Part shown: positions 1 through 5,712 of the stretch, one piece after another
How the letters are laid out: each line of letters starts with the position of its first letter
Position numbering within the stretch: the stretch's first letter is position 1
DNA from: Deltaproteobacteria bacterium
Lineage (GTDB): Bacteria; UBA10199; DSSB01
Reading direction: 5' to 3'
NCBI GenBank assembly: GCA_021414045.1
Contig: JAIOPF010000205.1
Span: forward strand, 1-5,887
DNA: 5,887 bases
Translations under genes and position numbers: made by a program
Notes under the pieces: model-generated
What the model was told of the DNA's origin: nothing
Database searches by the model: none
Seen by the model: only the letters and a program-made list of their open reading frames with translations

Positions 1-2521
1 GATTTTCGGCGCGAAACAGATCGTACCTACCCTCCCGTTCAAGCGAGGTCCGGGCCACGAGAGCATACATCCGGTCGACCCAATCCATGACGACACTCCA
101 ACCCTTTCCTTTGGCCTCGTCGACCAAGCGCTTCAATTCGGGAAAGTTTTCCTGCTCCACGATTTGGTGCATCCGCGCAAAAATGTCGGAGGGATGAGGC
201 TGGGAACGAATTTTTATCCCCTCGTGCTCGGAGAGCAGTTGAGCCTCCAACTTCACGTGAGAGTCTCGCGCTCCAGGGGCTTGTTGTCGCTGCCGGAGGA
301 GGTCGTCGACGACGTCCACTGTTGATGCGGTGGAAAAGTCCCGCAAGGCGAATCCGCCATTGCGTTTCAACAAGGCCTCCACCTCCGACCGGCGGGATTC
401 CGCCTTAGCCAGCGTCCTGCCTTCGGAATAAGCGGGGTGGACGGGGTATTTCCTGCCTTCGAAGTTCACTTGATGCCGGGAATCTAGGACCCTACCTCCG
501 ACCTGAATCGGAACTACCGTGATTCCCAGGGCGCGCCGCCCGTCGAAGATACGCTGGAGACCGGCGATATTTTCTTCCGCAAAATAATTCCCAAGCAAAT
601 AAACGATGCTTCCGGAAGGAAGATTTTGCCTCAACAACGGATCATCCAACAAACGGACTGGCGATGCGGAATTTAGGTTGCCATGCCCCAACACACGGCC
701 CACCACCGACTGAGTGGTCTTGGCTTCCCGGGGGGCGAGAAAACTTCGAGTCTGACCGGTGCCAATAAGCAAAGCAATACTATCTCGTTGCAAGAGGCTG
801 ACCTCAGAGAGAGTTCCCGCCACCGCCGCCACGTTTTCTCGATTTTCTCCGGCCAGCAATGAAGGGTCGATGGCCAACACCACTTTTCCCTGCTGTGGAA
901 AGTGATGTTCTTCCCCCAATAATACCCCGTTAATTTCGCGAAGCCTTCCCAGGATCGGGTCGCCCACCTTTATTTCGCGAAGCGAGGCCAAGTCCATGCC
1001 GCGAGGGCTTTGACGGAGACTGCGATGATTGCCGCCGTTGTGAAAACCATGCCTGGCAACATTGATTTCTTCCCGACGAACCTGCCTGGCGACCCGAAGC
1101 CGAATTTCTTGGGTCAGACGCGCCTCCGGGCTTGGGGAAACGGTTGGCTCGGAAGAATAACGAGCCGTAGAACTATCCAATAATTGATGGAGCGCCCAAA
1201 GCGGGATGGAATGAACGTCCATCGATGCCAGGATTTCCAAGGCGCGCTCGCCCCCGATCTCGCTGAGTGCAATGGCGACGCTTTTGCGAACTAATTCGAA
1301 AGGATCGCCCTTCATTTTACCGAGCATCTCCAGCGCTTCCGAACCGCCGATTTGGCCAAGCGCACTGGCAACCTGCATCCGAACATCCCCATGGGGACTC
1401 CTCCGGACTTCGCGAACCAATTCCAAGGCCCGCGCTTTCGCATAGGGTACCCCATCGATAAGAACCTCTCCCTCTGGATCGCTCATCCTATCAAAAGGAA
1501 TCCCCCAGGCTTCCGAGAGACCGATCTTGGCGAGCGCCCTGTCCACCGCCTGGCAAACAAATAAGGCAGGGTCTCCCCGCATTTCGCGGAGTATGGCCAA
1601 GGCTTCCGGTCCGCCTAAATTCCCAAGCAACTGGGCGATGGTCCTGCGAACCTCTGGGGCAGGATCGCCCTTCATTTCACAGAGCATCTCCAGCGCTTCC
1701 CGACCAGGCCTAATGGCGAGTGCTTCGGCAACCGAAGCGCGAACCAATTCGGCGGCGTCTCCCCGCATTTCGCGGAGCATGGCCAAGGCTTCCGGACCTC
1801 CGATTTCGCCGATAGCCCGGGCGACATTACTGCGAACACAGTTGGCAGTATCTCCCCGCATTTCGCGAAGCGGCTCCAGGGCTCGCGAAGCGCCAATCTT
1901 GCCAATGGCCCGGGCAACCATCATACGAACATCCATATTAGGATCTTCCCTCATTTCCAAAAGCATCGCCAAAGCTTCCGGTCCGGCGATCTTGCCCAAG
2001 GACGCCGCGACATTGCCACGAACGGTCGAATCAGGATCCCGGCTCAGTTCGCCCAAGAGCTGCCATGCTTTTTCATCCCCTAGCTTGACCCTGAAAATGA
2101 GCGGCTCGTATTTTCTATCCAGGAAGAGGCTTGAATTCTCCGCCAACACTTTCTCGAAAAGATCTTCCGCCTTTCGACGGAAGGTCTCGGGAAGCAGAAC
2201 CTCACCGGGCCTCCCTTCCTTCAGCCCCCCTCCGCCCAAGCCCACTCCCATCATCGTCCAAAAGGGAGCAAGCCAAGGGCTTTCCAAAAGGCCGAGGGTT
2301 CGACGGGTCTGCGAGCGAGAGGCGCTGGCCCGAATCCCTTCCCTCTGTTCCGAATCTAGGCCAAGCCGCTCGAAATCCAAGCCAAAGCCTTTCAGATAGT
2401 CTCCCGCTTCGCCGACTTTTCGATCACGCAGTAAGCCGCTCAACTTACCCGCGTCGAAGCCGGGCTTCGTCAGGGATTCTCGGATCAGTTGAACGTAAAG
2501 TTTTTGAGTCTTGGTTGGCAT
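1..2521 (-). CDS. HEAT-repeat protein with degenerate DUF58/vWA-like domain (partial, C-terminus off the left edge)
   Basis: The frame is open for 840 codons from ATG at 2521 to the window edge, with no stop found on manual translation; frame was checked at six points. Residues 1-160 are mostly helical with a Trp/Gly-rich stretch at 76-99. Residues 164-438 hold eight HEAT repeats with a V-R / A-I-G-x-I-G-G-P-E-A-L pattern. Residues 495-745 resemble DUF58: N-H-R-S and L-R-E-x-x-x-G-D, then a strand ending A-I-D552-P-S554, then Q-R-D-S-I-A-L-L, then V-Y-L-L-G-N, and a tail like the usual DUF58 end. DUF58 proteins normally carry a D-x-S-x-S metal site and often sit with MoxR ATPases; here the last Ser is Leu556 and the later Asp is Asn645, so metal binding is doubtful. 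Residues 746-840 are helical and unassigned. HEAT arrays are protein-binding scaffolds, so a scaffold role is inferred. The gene overlaps its upstream neighbour by 77 bp. The ATG has AAGG directly abutting it and GAGGGGA about 15 nt upstream, neither at ideal spacing. HEAT is confident; DUF58 is moderately so. Confidence 0.85.
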   Translation of the reverse strand, partial: MPTKTQKLYVQLIRESLTKPGFDAGKLSGLLRDRKVGEAGDYLKGFGLDFERLGLDSEQREGIRASASRSQTRRTLGLLESPWLAPFWTMMGVGLGGGGLKEGRPGEVLLPETFRRKAEDLFEKVLAENSSLFLDRKYEPLIFRVKLGDEKAWQLLGELSRDPDSTVRGNVAASLGKIAGPEALAMLLEMREDPNMDVRMMVARAIGKIGASRALEPLREMRGDTANCVRSNVARAIGEIGGPEALAMLREMRGDAAELVRASVAEALAIRPGREALEMLCEMKGDPAPEVRRTIAQLLGNLGGPEALAILREMRGDPALFVCQAVDRALAKIGLSEAWGIPFDRMSDPEGEVLIDGVPYAKARALELVREVRRSPHGDVRMQVASALGQIGGSEALEMLGKMKGDPFELVRKSVAIALSEIGGERALEILASMDVHSIPLWALHQLLDSSTARYSSEPTVSPSPEARLTQEIRLRVARQVRREEINVARHGFHNGGNHRSLRQSPRGMDLASLREIKVGDPILGRLREINGVLLGEEHHFPQQGKVVLAIDPSLLAGENRENVAAVAGTLSEVSLLQRDSIALLIGTGQTRSFLAPREAKTTQSVVGRVLGHGNLNSASPVRLLDDPLLRQNLPSGSIVYLLGNYFAEENIAGLQRIFDGRRALGITVVPIQVGGRVLDSRHQVNFEGRKYPVHPAYSEGRTLAKAESRRSEVEALLKRNGGFALRDFSTASTVDVVDDLLRQRQQAPGARDSHVKLEAQLLSEHEGIKIRSQPHPSDIFARMHQIVEQENFPELKRLVDEAKGKGWSVVMDWVDRMYALVARTSLEREGRYDLFRAEN
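287..1039 (-). other. DUF58-like (von Willebrand A-type) domain within the HEAT protein, metal site degraded
   Basis: This covers residues 495-745. The order of landmarks follows DUF58: an N-H-R-S-L-R segment, L-R-E-I-K-V-G-D (residues 514-521, like the family's LREYxPGD), a hydrophobic strand into D552-P-S554-L-L556 (normally D-x-S-x-S), L-L-Q-R-D-S-I-A-L-L (576-585, like RxGDRVGL), then S-I-V-Y-L-L-G-N (638-645, normally ending in Asp) and I-T-V-V-P-I-Q-V (667-674). The stretch 713-745 resembles the usual DUF58 ending. The match comes from memory of the family pattern, not from a search. The altered MIDAS residues suggest a structural rather than a metal-dependent adhesion role. Confidence 0.6.
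1208..2032 (-). repeat. Eight HEAT repeats encoded by 93-bp tandem DNA units
   Basis: Seven 31-residue units (residues 164-194, 195-225, 226-256, 257-287, 288-318, 377-407, 408-438) and one 58-residue unit (319-376) follow one another. Each pairs a V-R-x-x-V-A-x-A-[IL]-G-x-I-G-G helix with E-A-L-x-M-L-x-E-M-[RK]-G-D-P. On the plus strand the unit ends recur at 1571, 1664, 1757, 1850 and 1943, exactly 93 bp apart. Bases 1571-1609 and 1757-1795 differ at one position in 39; 1301-1340 and 1661-1700 differ at two in 40. The fourth unit has lost the I-G-G-P turn (it reads A-I-R-P-G-R-E). Confidence 0.9.
2445..2521 (-). other. 77-bp overlap between the two large minus-strand frames (nested start or +1 frameshift)
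   Basis: The upstream frame ends at TAA 2447-2445, while the HEAT frame opens at ATG 2521-2519. Reading the HEAT frame upstream of the ATG reaches TGA at 2581-2579. Within the overlap, the HEAT frame gives M-P-T-K-T-Q-K-L-Y-V-Q-L-I-R-E-S-L with ordinary codons, whereas the upstream frame gives R-S-T-D-P-R-I-P-D-E-A-R-L-R-R-G. Coding character therefore appears to switch frames near the A5-C-T3 run at about 2495-2510. Confidence 0.7.
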
Positions 2522-4412
2522 CCTTGAAGAGCGGTGTCCCCTCAGCCGTTCGCTGCGGGGCTTCGTAACCCAAGGACTTCAGATTCGCTTCGATGACGAG
2601 GGCCGTGTTCCATTCGAGGATTTTTTGATGGAGATCCTGACTTTTCTTCGCCAACTCCGGCCCCATCACCCCGTCCATGCCCTTCTGCGCGATGCCATAC
2701 TTTAGGTAGCTGAAGGCATCATGGGCCAAGGATTCGAGAAAGCCTCCCTCGGGAGTCTCGCTTAAGCCCAACTTTTGATTCAATTGGTTGGTCGCTACCA
2801 TGCCGCCGAAACCGGCCGCGTGATTCATGGAGCCGACGAGAACTTCGCCGCCCTTGGACAACTCCTCGCCGCCCGCTTTCACCATTTCCAAGGCCCTGGC
2901 GGCACGAGGCGCGTACTTCGCGCTCAAGTTTCCGAACTGCTTGAGCCCGCCGATCATGATCAGATTGGAGGCGTAGACCTTGAGGATGTGCTCCGTCGTC
3001 AACACTTTTCCGGCGTCGTGGTTCGCGGCTTCCTGCGCCAATTGCATCGTGCCGAAGGCGCCGCCCTCGGCTAGGGCTTCCGCACCGAAGGCTAGGGCCG
3101 TCGCCTTGTAACCAGTGATTCCCGCTTCGCTGAGCTTGGTCAGCGTCGCTAGCTTGGCCAAAGCACCCAAGGTCTGACATCCCTTCATTACCAGGATTTC
3201 GAAGGCCACTTCTTCCAGACTTGTCGTGCGAATCATGTCCCAGAGCCTTGCTCCCACGCCCTTGCCCTTTTCCAATGCGGCCATTTTTTCCATGCTGGTA
3301 TTTTTGAGATGTTCGCTGGGAGCCGTCTCTCGAAGCAGCGAGTACATCGCATAGGCCGTCTTGACTCCGAACCGGGCCTCGCACTGGTCCGCGTCGCGCA
3401 ACAGGTTTTCTCCATTACCCGCGTCCAACTTGGAATCCGAGACATAACGAATCATGTGGGCGATGACGTTGCCCCCATCGTCCCGGCCCGCTCGACGCTG
3501 TTCCAACAGGTCATGAGCCCGAGGTTTCAGGCGGGGATCGTCGATATTTAAAAGAGCGTCATCGATGGTCTTCTCTTTCCCGCTCAGCAGCTGCTGGCGC
3601 ACCGCCGCGATGAGGTCCTTTTCGATGCCGACCTTCTCATACACCAGGTCGTCGCTGGTCTTGTCATCGGCGAGCTTGGTGATCATTCCCGAGGCGACGC
3701 CCCCAATCCCGTGGGCCTCGTCGAGGGCCTTCTCTTGCCCTTCTTCGATGAAGACTTCCCAGGCATATAGCGCCTTCAGATTGCGGCCGCGGATTTCGTC
3801 GGACTTCATCCGCTTCACGATGTCCCAGGCCTCGTCGAAGTCGGCGCGAAGTTCCGTGAAAGCCTCCTTGGCTCCGTCGAAATCCCCTTGGGCTAATTGA
3901 TGGTAAGCAGCATAGAGCGGTGCACGCTTCTTGATTTCTGGAAAGTTGCTGTTGCTAGCCACTTTCTCCAAAAGCTCATAGGTCCGCTCGGCCAGGCGTT
4001 GGGAGGCATCGCCCTCTTCCTGAGCGCCCAGTTGCAGGTATTGTTGGGCCAAGGCTTCGACTTTTTTTAATTGCTCGAGACCGGCTTCCGCATTCTCCGG
4101 CGGCGTGCCCAACAAATCCGTTTCCAATTTTTCCAAGGCACGGGATTCTTTTTGATAAAATTTCTGCGGATCGTCCTCGGAGACTTCATGCGGCGACTTC
4201 GCATCCACCACAGGCCATTGCCCCGCCAGTCGCACCGCCAAGGGCAGGATACTTAGCGCCGGAAATGCTTTCGCCACGACTGGGAACAAATTTCCGAAGA
4301 AAGAAGTTTTAAGGTCGGGATTTGGCTGTGAAGAAACATCCGAAACAGGAGAGGCCTTGGACTGTGCAAGGGAAGGAGAAGTCGCTTTTGGGTAAATCGC
4401 TGTCATACCCAT
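2445..4412 (-). CDS. Large helical protein of unknown family with a TPR-like segment
   Basis: I do not recognise this roughly 655-residue protein. Residues 38-64 form a hydrophobic, Pro-broken segment (F-F-G-N-L-F-P-V-V onwards) that could be a membrane anchor. Residues 72-200 are charged and helical, with one TPR-like pair at about 164-197 (Y-A-A-Y-H-Q-L-A-Q-G-D-F-D-G-A-K-E-A-F). Residues 387-497 are Ala/Gly/Leu-rich helices (G-A-R-L-W-D, then L-G-A-L-A-K-L, then E-A-L-A-E-G-G-A-F-G) that look like a packed hydrophobic core. No catalytic motif stands out. ATG 4412 is taken as the start; TTG 4415 and ATG 4406 are alternatives, and none has a clear ribosome binding site. The frame extends upstream into signal-peptide-like codons that lack a start codon. 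The last 25 codons lie in the 77-bp overlap with the HEAT gene, and their composition looks out of frame (TTA, AGA and CGA codons), so the natural C-terminus may differ. Co-transcription with the HEAT gene is very likely. Confidence 0.8.
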   Translation of the reverse strand: MGMTAIYPKATSPSLAQSKASPVSDVSSQPNPDLKTSFFGNLFPVVAKAFPALSILPLAVRLAGQWPVVDAKSPHEVSEDDPQKFYQKESRALEKLETDLLGTPPENAEAGLEQLKKVEALAQQYLQLGAQEEGDASQRLAERTYELLEKVASNSNFPEIKKRAPLYAAYHQLAQGDFDGAKEAFTELRADFDEAWDIVKRMKSDEIRGRNLKALYAWEVFIEEGQEKALDEAHGIGGVASGMITKLADDKTSDDLVYEKVGIEKDLIAAVRQQLLSGKEKTIDDALLNIDDPRLKPRAHDLLEQRRAGRDDGGNVIAHMIRYVSDSKLDAGNGENLLRDADQCEARFGVKTAYAMYSLLRETAPSEHLKNTSMEKMAALEKGKGVGARLWDMIRTTSLEEVAFEILVMKGCQTLGALAKLATLTKLSEAGITGYKATALAFGAEALAEGGAFGTMQLAQEAANHDAGKVLTTEHILKVYASNLIMIGGLKQFGNLSAKYAPRAARALEMVKAGGEELSKGGEVLVGSMNHAAGFGGMVATNQLNQKLGLSETPEGGFLESLAHDAFSYLKYGIAQKGMDGVMGPELAKKSQDLHQKILEWNTALVIEANLKSLGYEAPQRTAEGTPLFKDANQDSKTLRSTDPRIPDEARLRRG

Positions 4413-4599
4413 CAAAAAAGCAAGGGATGTGCCAAGAAAATGTTTTGATAACTACCTGTAAATATTGAACAAAATAACCTTATTGAAGACAATTATTGAA
4501 CTTCTGCAATTCACTCATAACAAATCTTCAAATTTTTCCCTCCCCACCCCCTCTCCACAATTCATTCAAACAATTGACATACTATAATATGTCAATAGA
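4413..4599. promoter_or_regulatory. Divergent intergenic control region
   Basis: This AT-rich region separates the leftward large-protein genes from the rightward HTH/nucleotidyltransferase operon, so it should hold promoters for both. For the rightward operon a TATAAT is visible at 4583-4588. For the leftward gene no convincing -35/-10 pair could be chosen. The region also contains three TATTGAA(C/G) copies (4463, 4481, 4494) and a pyrimidine tract at 4533-4556. Confidence 0.6.
4573..4596 (+). promoter_or_regulatory. Palindromic operator around the -10 box of the HTH/nucleotidyltransferase operon
   Basis: ATTGACATA (4573-4581) and TATGTCAAT (4588-4596) are perfect 9-bp inverted arms around a 6-base spacer. 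A consensus TATAAT sits at 4583-4588, in the spacer and the first base of the right arm. The ATG at 4600 begins three bases after the right arm. A dimeric XRE-type repressor bound here would cover the -10 box, the usual arrangement for autoregulated toxin-antitoxin operons. The -35 is poor (TTCATT at 4561-4566, 16-bp spacing). Confidence 0.7.
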
Positions 4600-5178
4600 A
4601 TGAATGAGATGATTTTGTTAAAGAAATCCAGGAACTTGACCAAGATCTCCCAGCGTCGTCTGGCGCAAAAATCCGGCAGCAGCTTCCGCACCATTCAATT
4701 AATGGAGTCCGGAAAACACAATCCCCGCTTATCGACTTTAAAAAAATTATCAGCGGCTATGGGCTATCCTGAAAAATTAATCGAGCGCCGGATGGATTAC
4801 ATTTGGAAATTCCCTCCCGAATCGGCGCAGATGATCGCCGAATTCATCGAGGAAGAAGGAGAGTCCACCTGGAAACTTCACCTGATGAACTTTGTCGACC
4901 GATTTCGTATGGCGGAGGAAAAGGTAAATTATATTTCCGAAATGCCCACGGCCAAAATTTCCGCCCGCCTCTCGGCATTGATCGCCTCGAGCGTCGAAAC
5001 ACTTTGCGAGGAATCCGGCATCGAAACTCCATCCTGGACCCTTGCCTTCCCCCCTTTAAAGGAACCTTGGTTTGTGGCCGAGGTCGAGAGTTTAAAGGCA
5101 CTCGCCGTCATCGAAAGCCCCGTGCAGTTCCGTAAACGAAATCTATTCGTCTTAGGCAATTTCCTCGATCGAGCATAA
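4600..5178 (+). CDS. XRE-family helix-turn-helix protein, probable antitoxin/autorepressor
   Basis: This 192-residue protein has an N-terminal XRE/Cro-type HTH at about residues 5-55: S-Q-R-R-L-A-Q-K-S-G, then S-F-R-T-I-Q-L-M-E-S-G-K, then L-S-T-L-K-K-L-S-A-A-M-G. The C-terminal part (about 91-192) has a recurring pattern I recall from regulators next to small nucleotidyltransferases: W-K-L-H-L-M-N-F-V-D-R-F-R, a Leu/Ala-rich helix, P-W-F-V (156-159), then S-P-V-Q-F-R-K-R-N-L-F-V and a final L-D-R-A. It should bind DNA through the HTH and probably contacts or neutralises the downstream partner through the C-terminal domain; the latter is inference. The palindrome ending at 4596 is the obvious operator. 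Starts at ATG 4600 or ATG 4609 are both possible. With TATAAT at 4583-4588, transcription should begin near 4594-4597, giving a leaderless or near-leaderless mRNA with no strong Shine-Dalgarno. It is followed 15 bp later by the nucleotidyltransferase gene. Confidence 0.85.
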   Translation: MNEMILLKKSRNLTKISQRRLAQKSGSSFRTIQLMESGKHNPRLSTLKKLSAAMGYPEKLIERRMDYIWKFPPESAQMIAEFIEEEGESTWKLHLMNFVDRFRMAEEKVNYISEMPTAKISARLSALIASSVETLCEESGIETPSWTLAFPPLKEPWFVAEVESLKALAVIESPVQFRKRNLFVLGNFLDRA

Positions 5179-5184
5179 ATAAGC

Positions 5185-5188
5185 GGAG
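5185..5188 (+). promoter_or_regulatory. Shine-Dalgarno (GGAG) for the nucleotidyltransferase gene
   Basis: GGAG lies five bases before the GTG at 5194 and decides that start. The HTH gene upstream, in contrast, has no comparable site. The second gene may therefore initiate independently and perhaps more efficiently than the first. Confidence 0.65.
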
Positions 5189-5193
5189 CCATC

Positions 5194-5712
5194 GTGCTGA
5201 GCATCGCAACCATCAAAAATCTTTTTTCCGCTCTCAATGCCGAGCTGAAAAAGGCCGAAATTCAAGGCGAGATCGGCATTTGCGGAGGGGCCGTGATGTG
5301 TCTGGTCTTCCAGGCCCGCGAGGCCACGAAAGACATCGACGGCATCTTCGAGCCGACGGAGGAGATTCGCAAGGCCTCGCGTCGGGTCGCGAAGAGTTTT
5401 GGATTGGCGGAAGATTGGCTCAACGACGCGGCAAAAGGCTACTTTCATATCGACCCGCCGCGGGAGAGCGTTTTAGAACTCTCACATCTTCGGGTCTGGG
5501 CGCCAAGCGCGGATTATATGCTGGCGATGAAATGCATCTCCGCTCGATTTGACACTCACGACAAGGACGACGTCCTTTTTCTCATCCAATATTTGGAGTT
5601 AAAAAGTCCTAAAGCGGTATTTTCCATCATTCAAAAATATTATCCCCACGAGCGGGTGCCGCCGAAGACCCAGTTTTTGATCGAGGAGATACTGACAAAA
5701 GACCCCTATTAA
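5194..5712 (+). CDS. Small nucleotidyltransferase-like protein (DUF6036-like), probable toxin partner
   Basis: This 172-residue protein has hallmarks of a minimal polymerase-beta-like nucleotidyltransferase: I-C-G-G-A (residues 29-33), then T-K-D-I-D-G-I-F with Asp47 and Asp49 as the likely metal-binding pair. D-W-L-N-D-A-A-K-G (74-82) is a pattern I associate with DUF6036 proteins. The helix A-D-Y-M-L-A-M-K-C-I-S-A-R (106-118) followed by D-K-D-D-V (123-127) is the usual C-terminal element of such enzymes. Family members are thought to transfer nucleotides to RNA or protein and act as toxins or defence effectors when paired with an antitoxin; the substrate here is unknown. The GTG start at 5194 is supported by GGAG at 5185-5188 with five-base spacing. 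It lies 15 bp after the HTH gene and is surely co-transcribed, presumably under control of the palindrome upstream. All key residues seem present and there is no sign of truncation. The DUF6036 name rests on remembered motifs. Confidence 0.85.
   Translation: MLSIATIKNLFSALNAELKKAEIQGEIGICGGAVMCLVFQAREATKDIDGIFEPTEEIRKASRRVAKSFGLAEDWLNDAAKGYFHIDPPRESVLELSHLRVWAPSADYMLAMKCISARFDTHDKDDVLFLIQYLELKSPKAVFSIIQKYYPHERVPPKTQFLIEEILTKDPY

Noticed and set aside
1527..2399. A 290-codon plus-strand open frame rich in Ser, Arg and Pro
   Set aside because: It lies antisense to the HEAT repeats and its regularity simply mirrors the 93-bp units; the minus-strand frame gives clear HEAT sequence.
2719..3384. 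A 221-codon minus-strand open frame
   Set aside because: It is another frame of the large helical protein, with Arg/Gly/Ser-rich shadow composition.
4574..4588. TTGACA (4574-4579) as the -35 box for TATAAT (4583-4588)
   Set aside because: Only three bases separate them, against about 17 needed; TTGACA is better explained as part of the palindrome arm.
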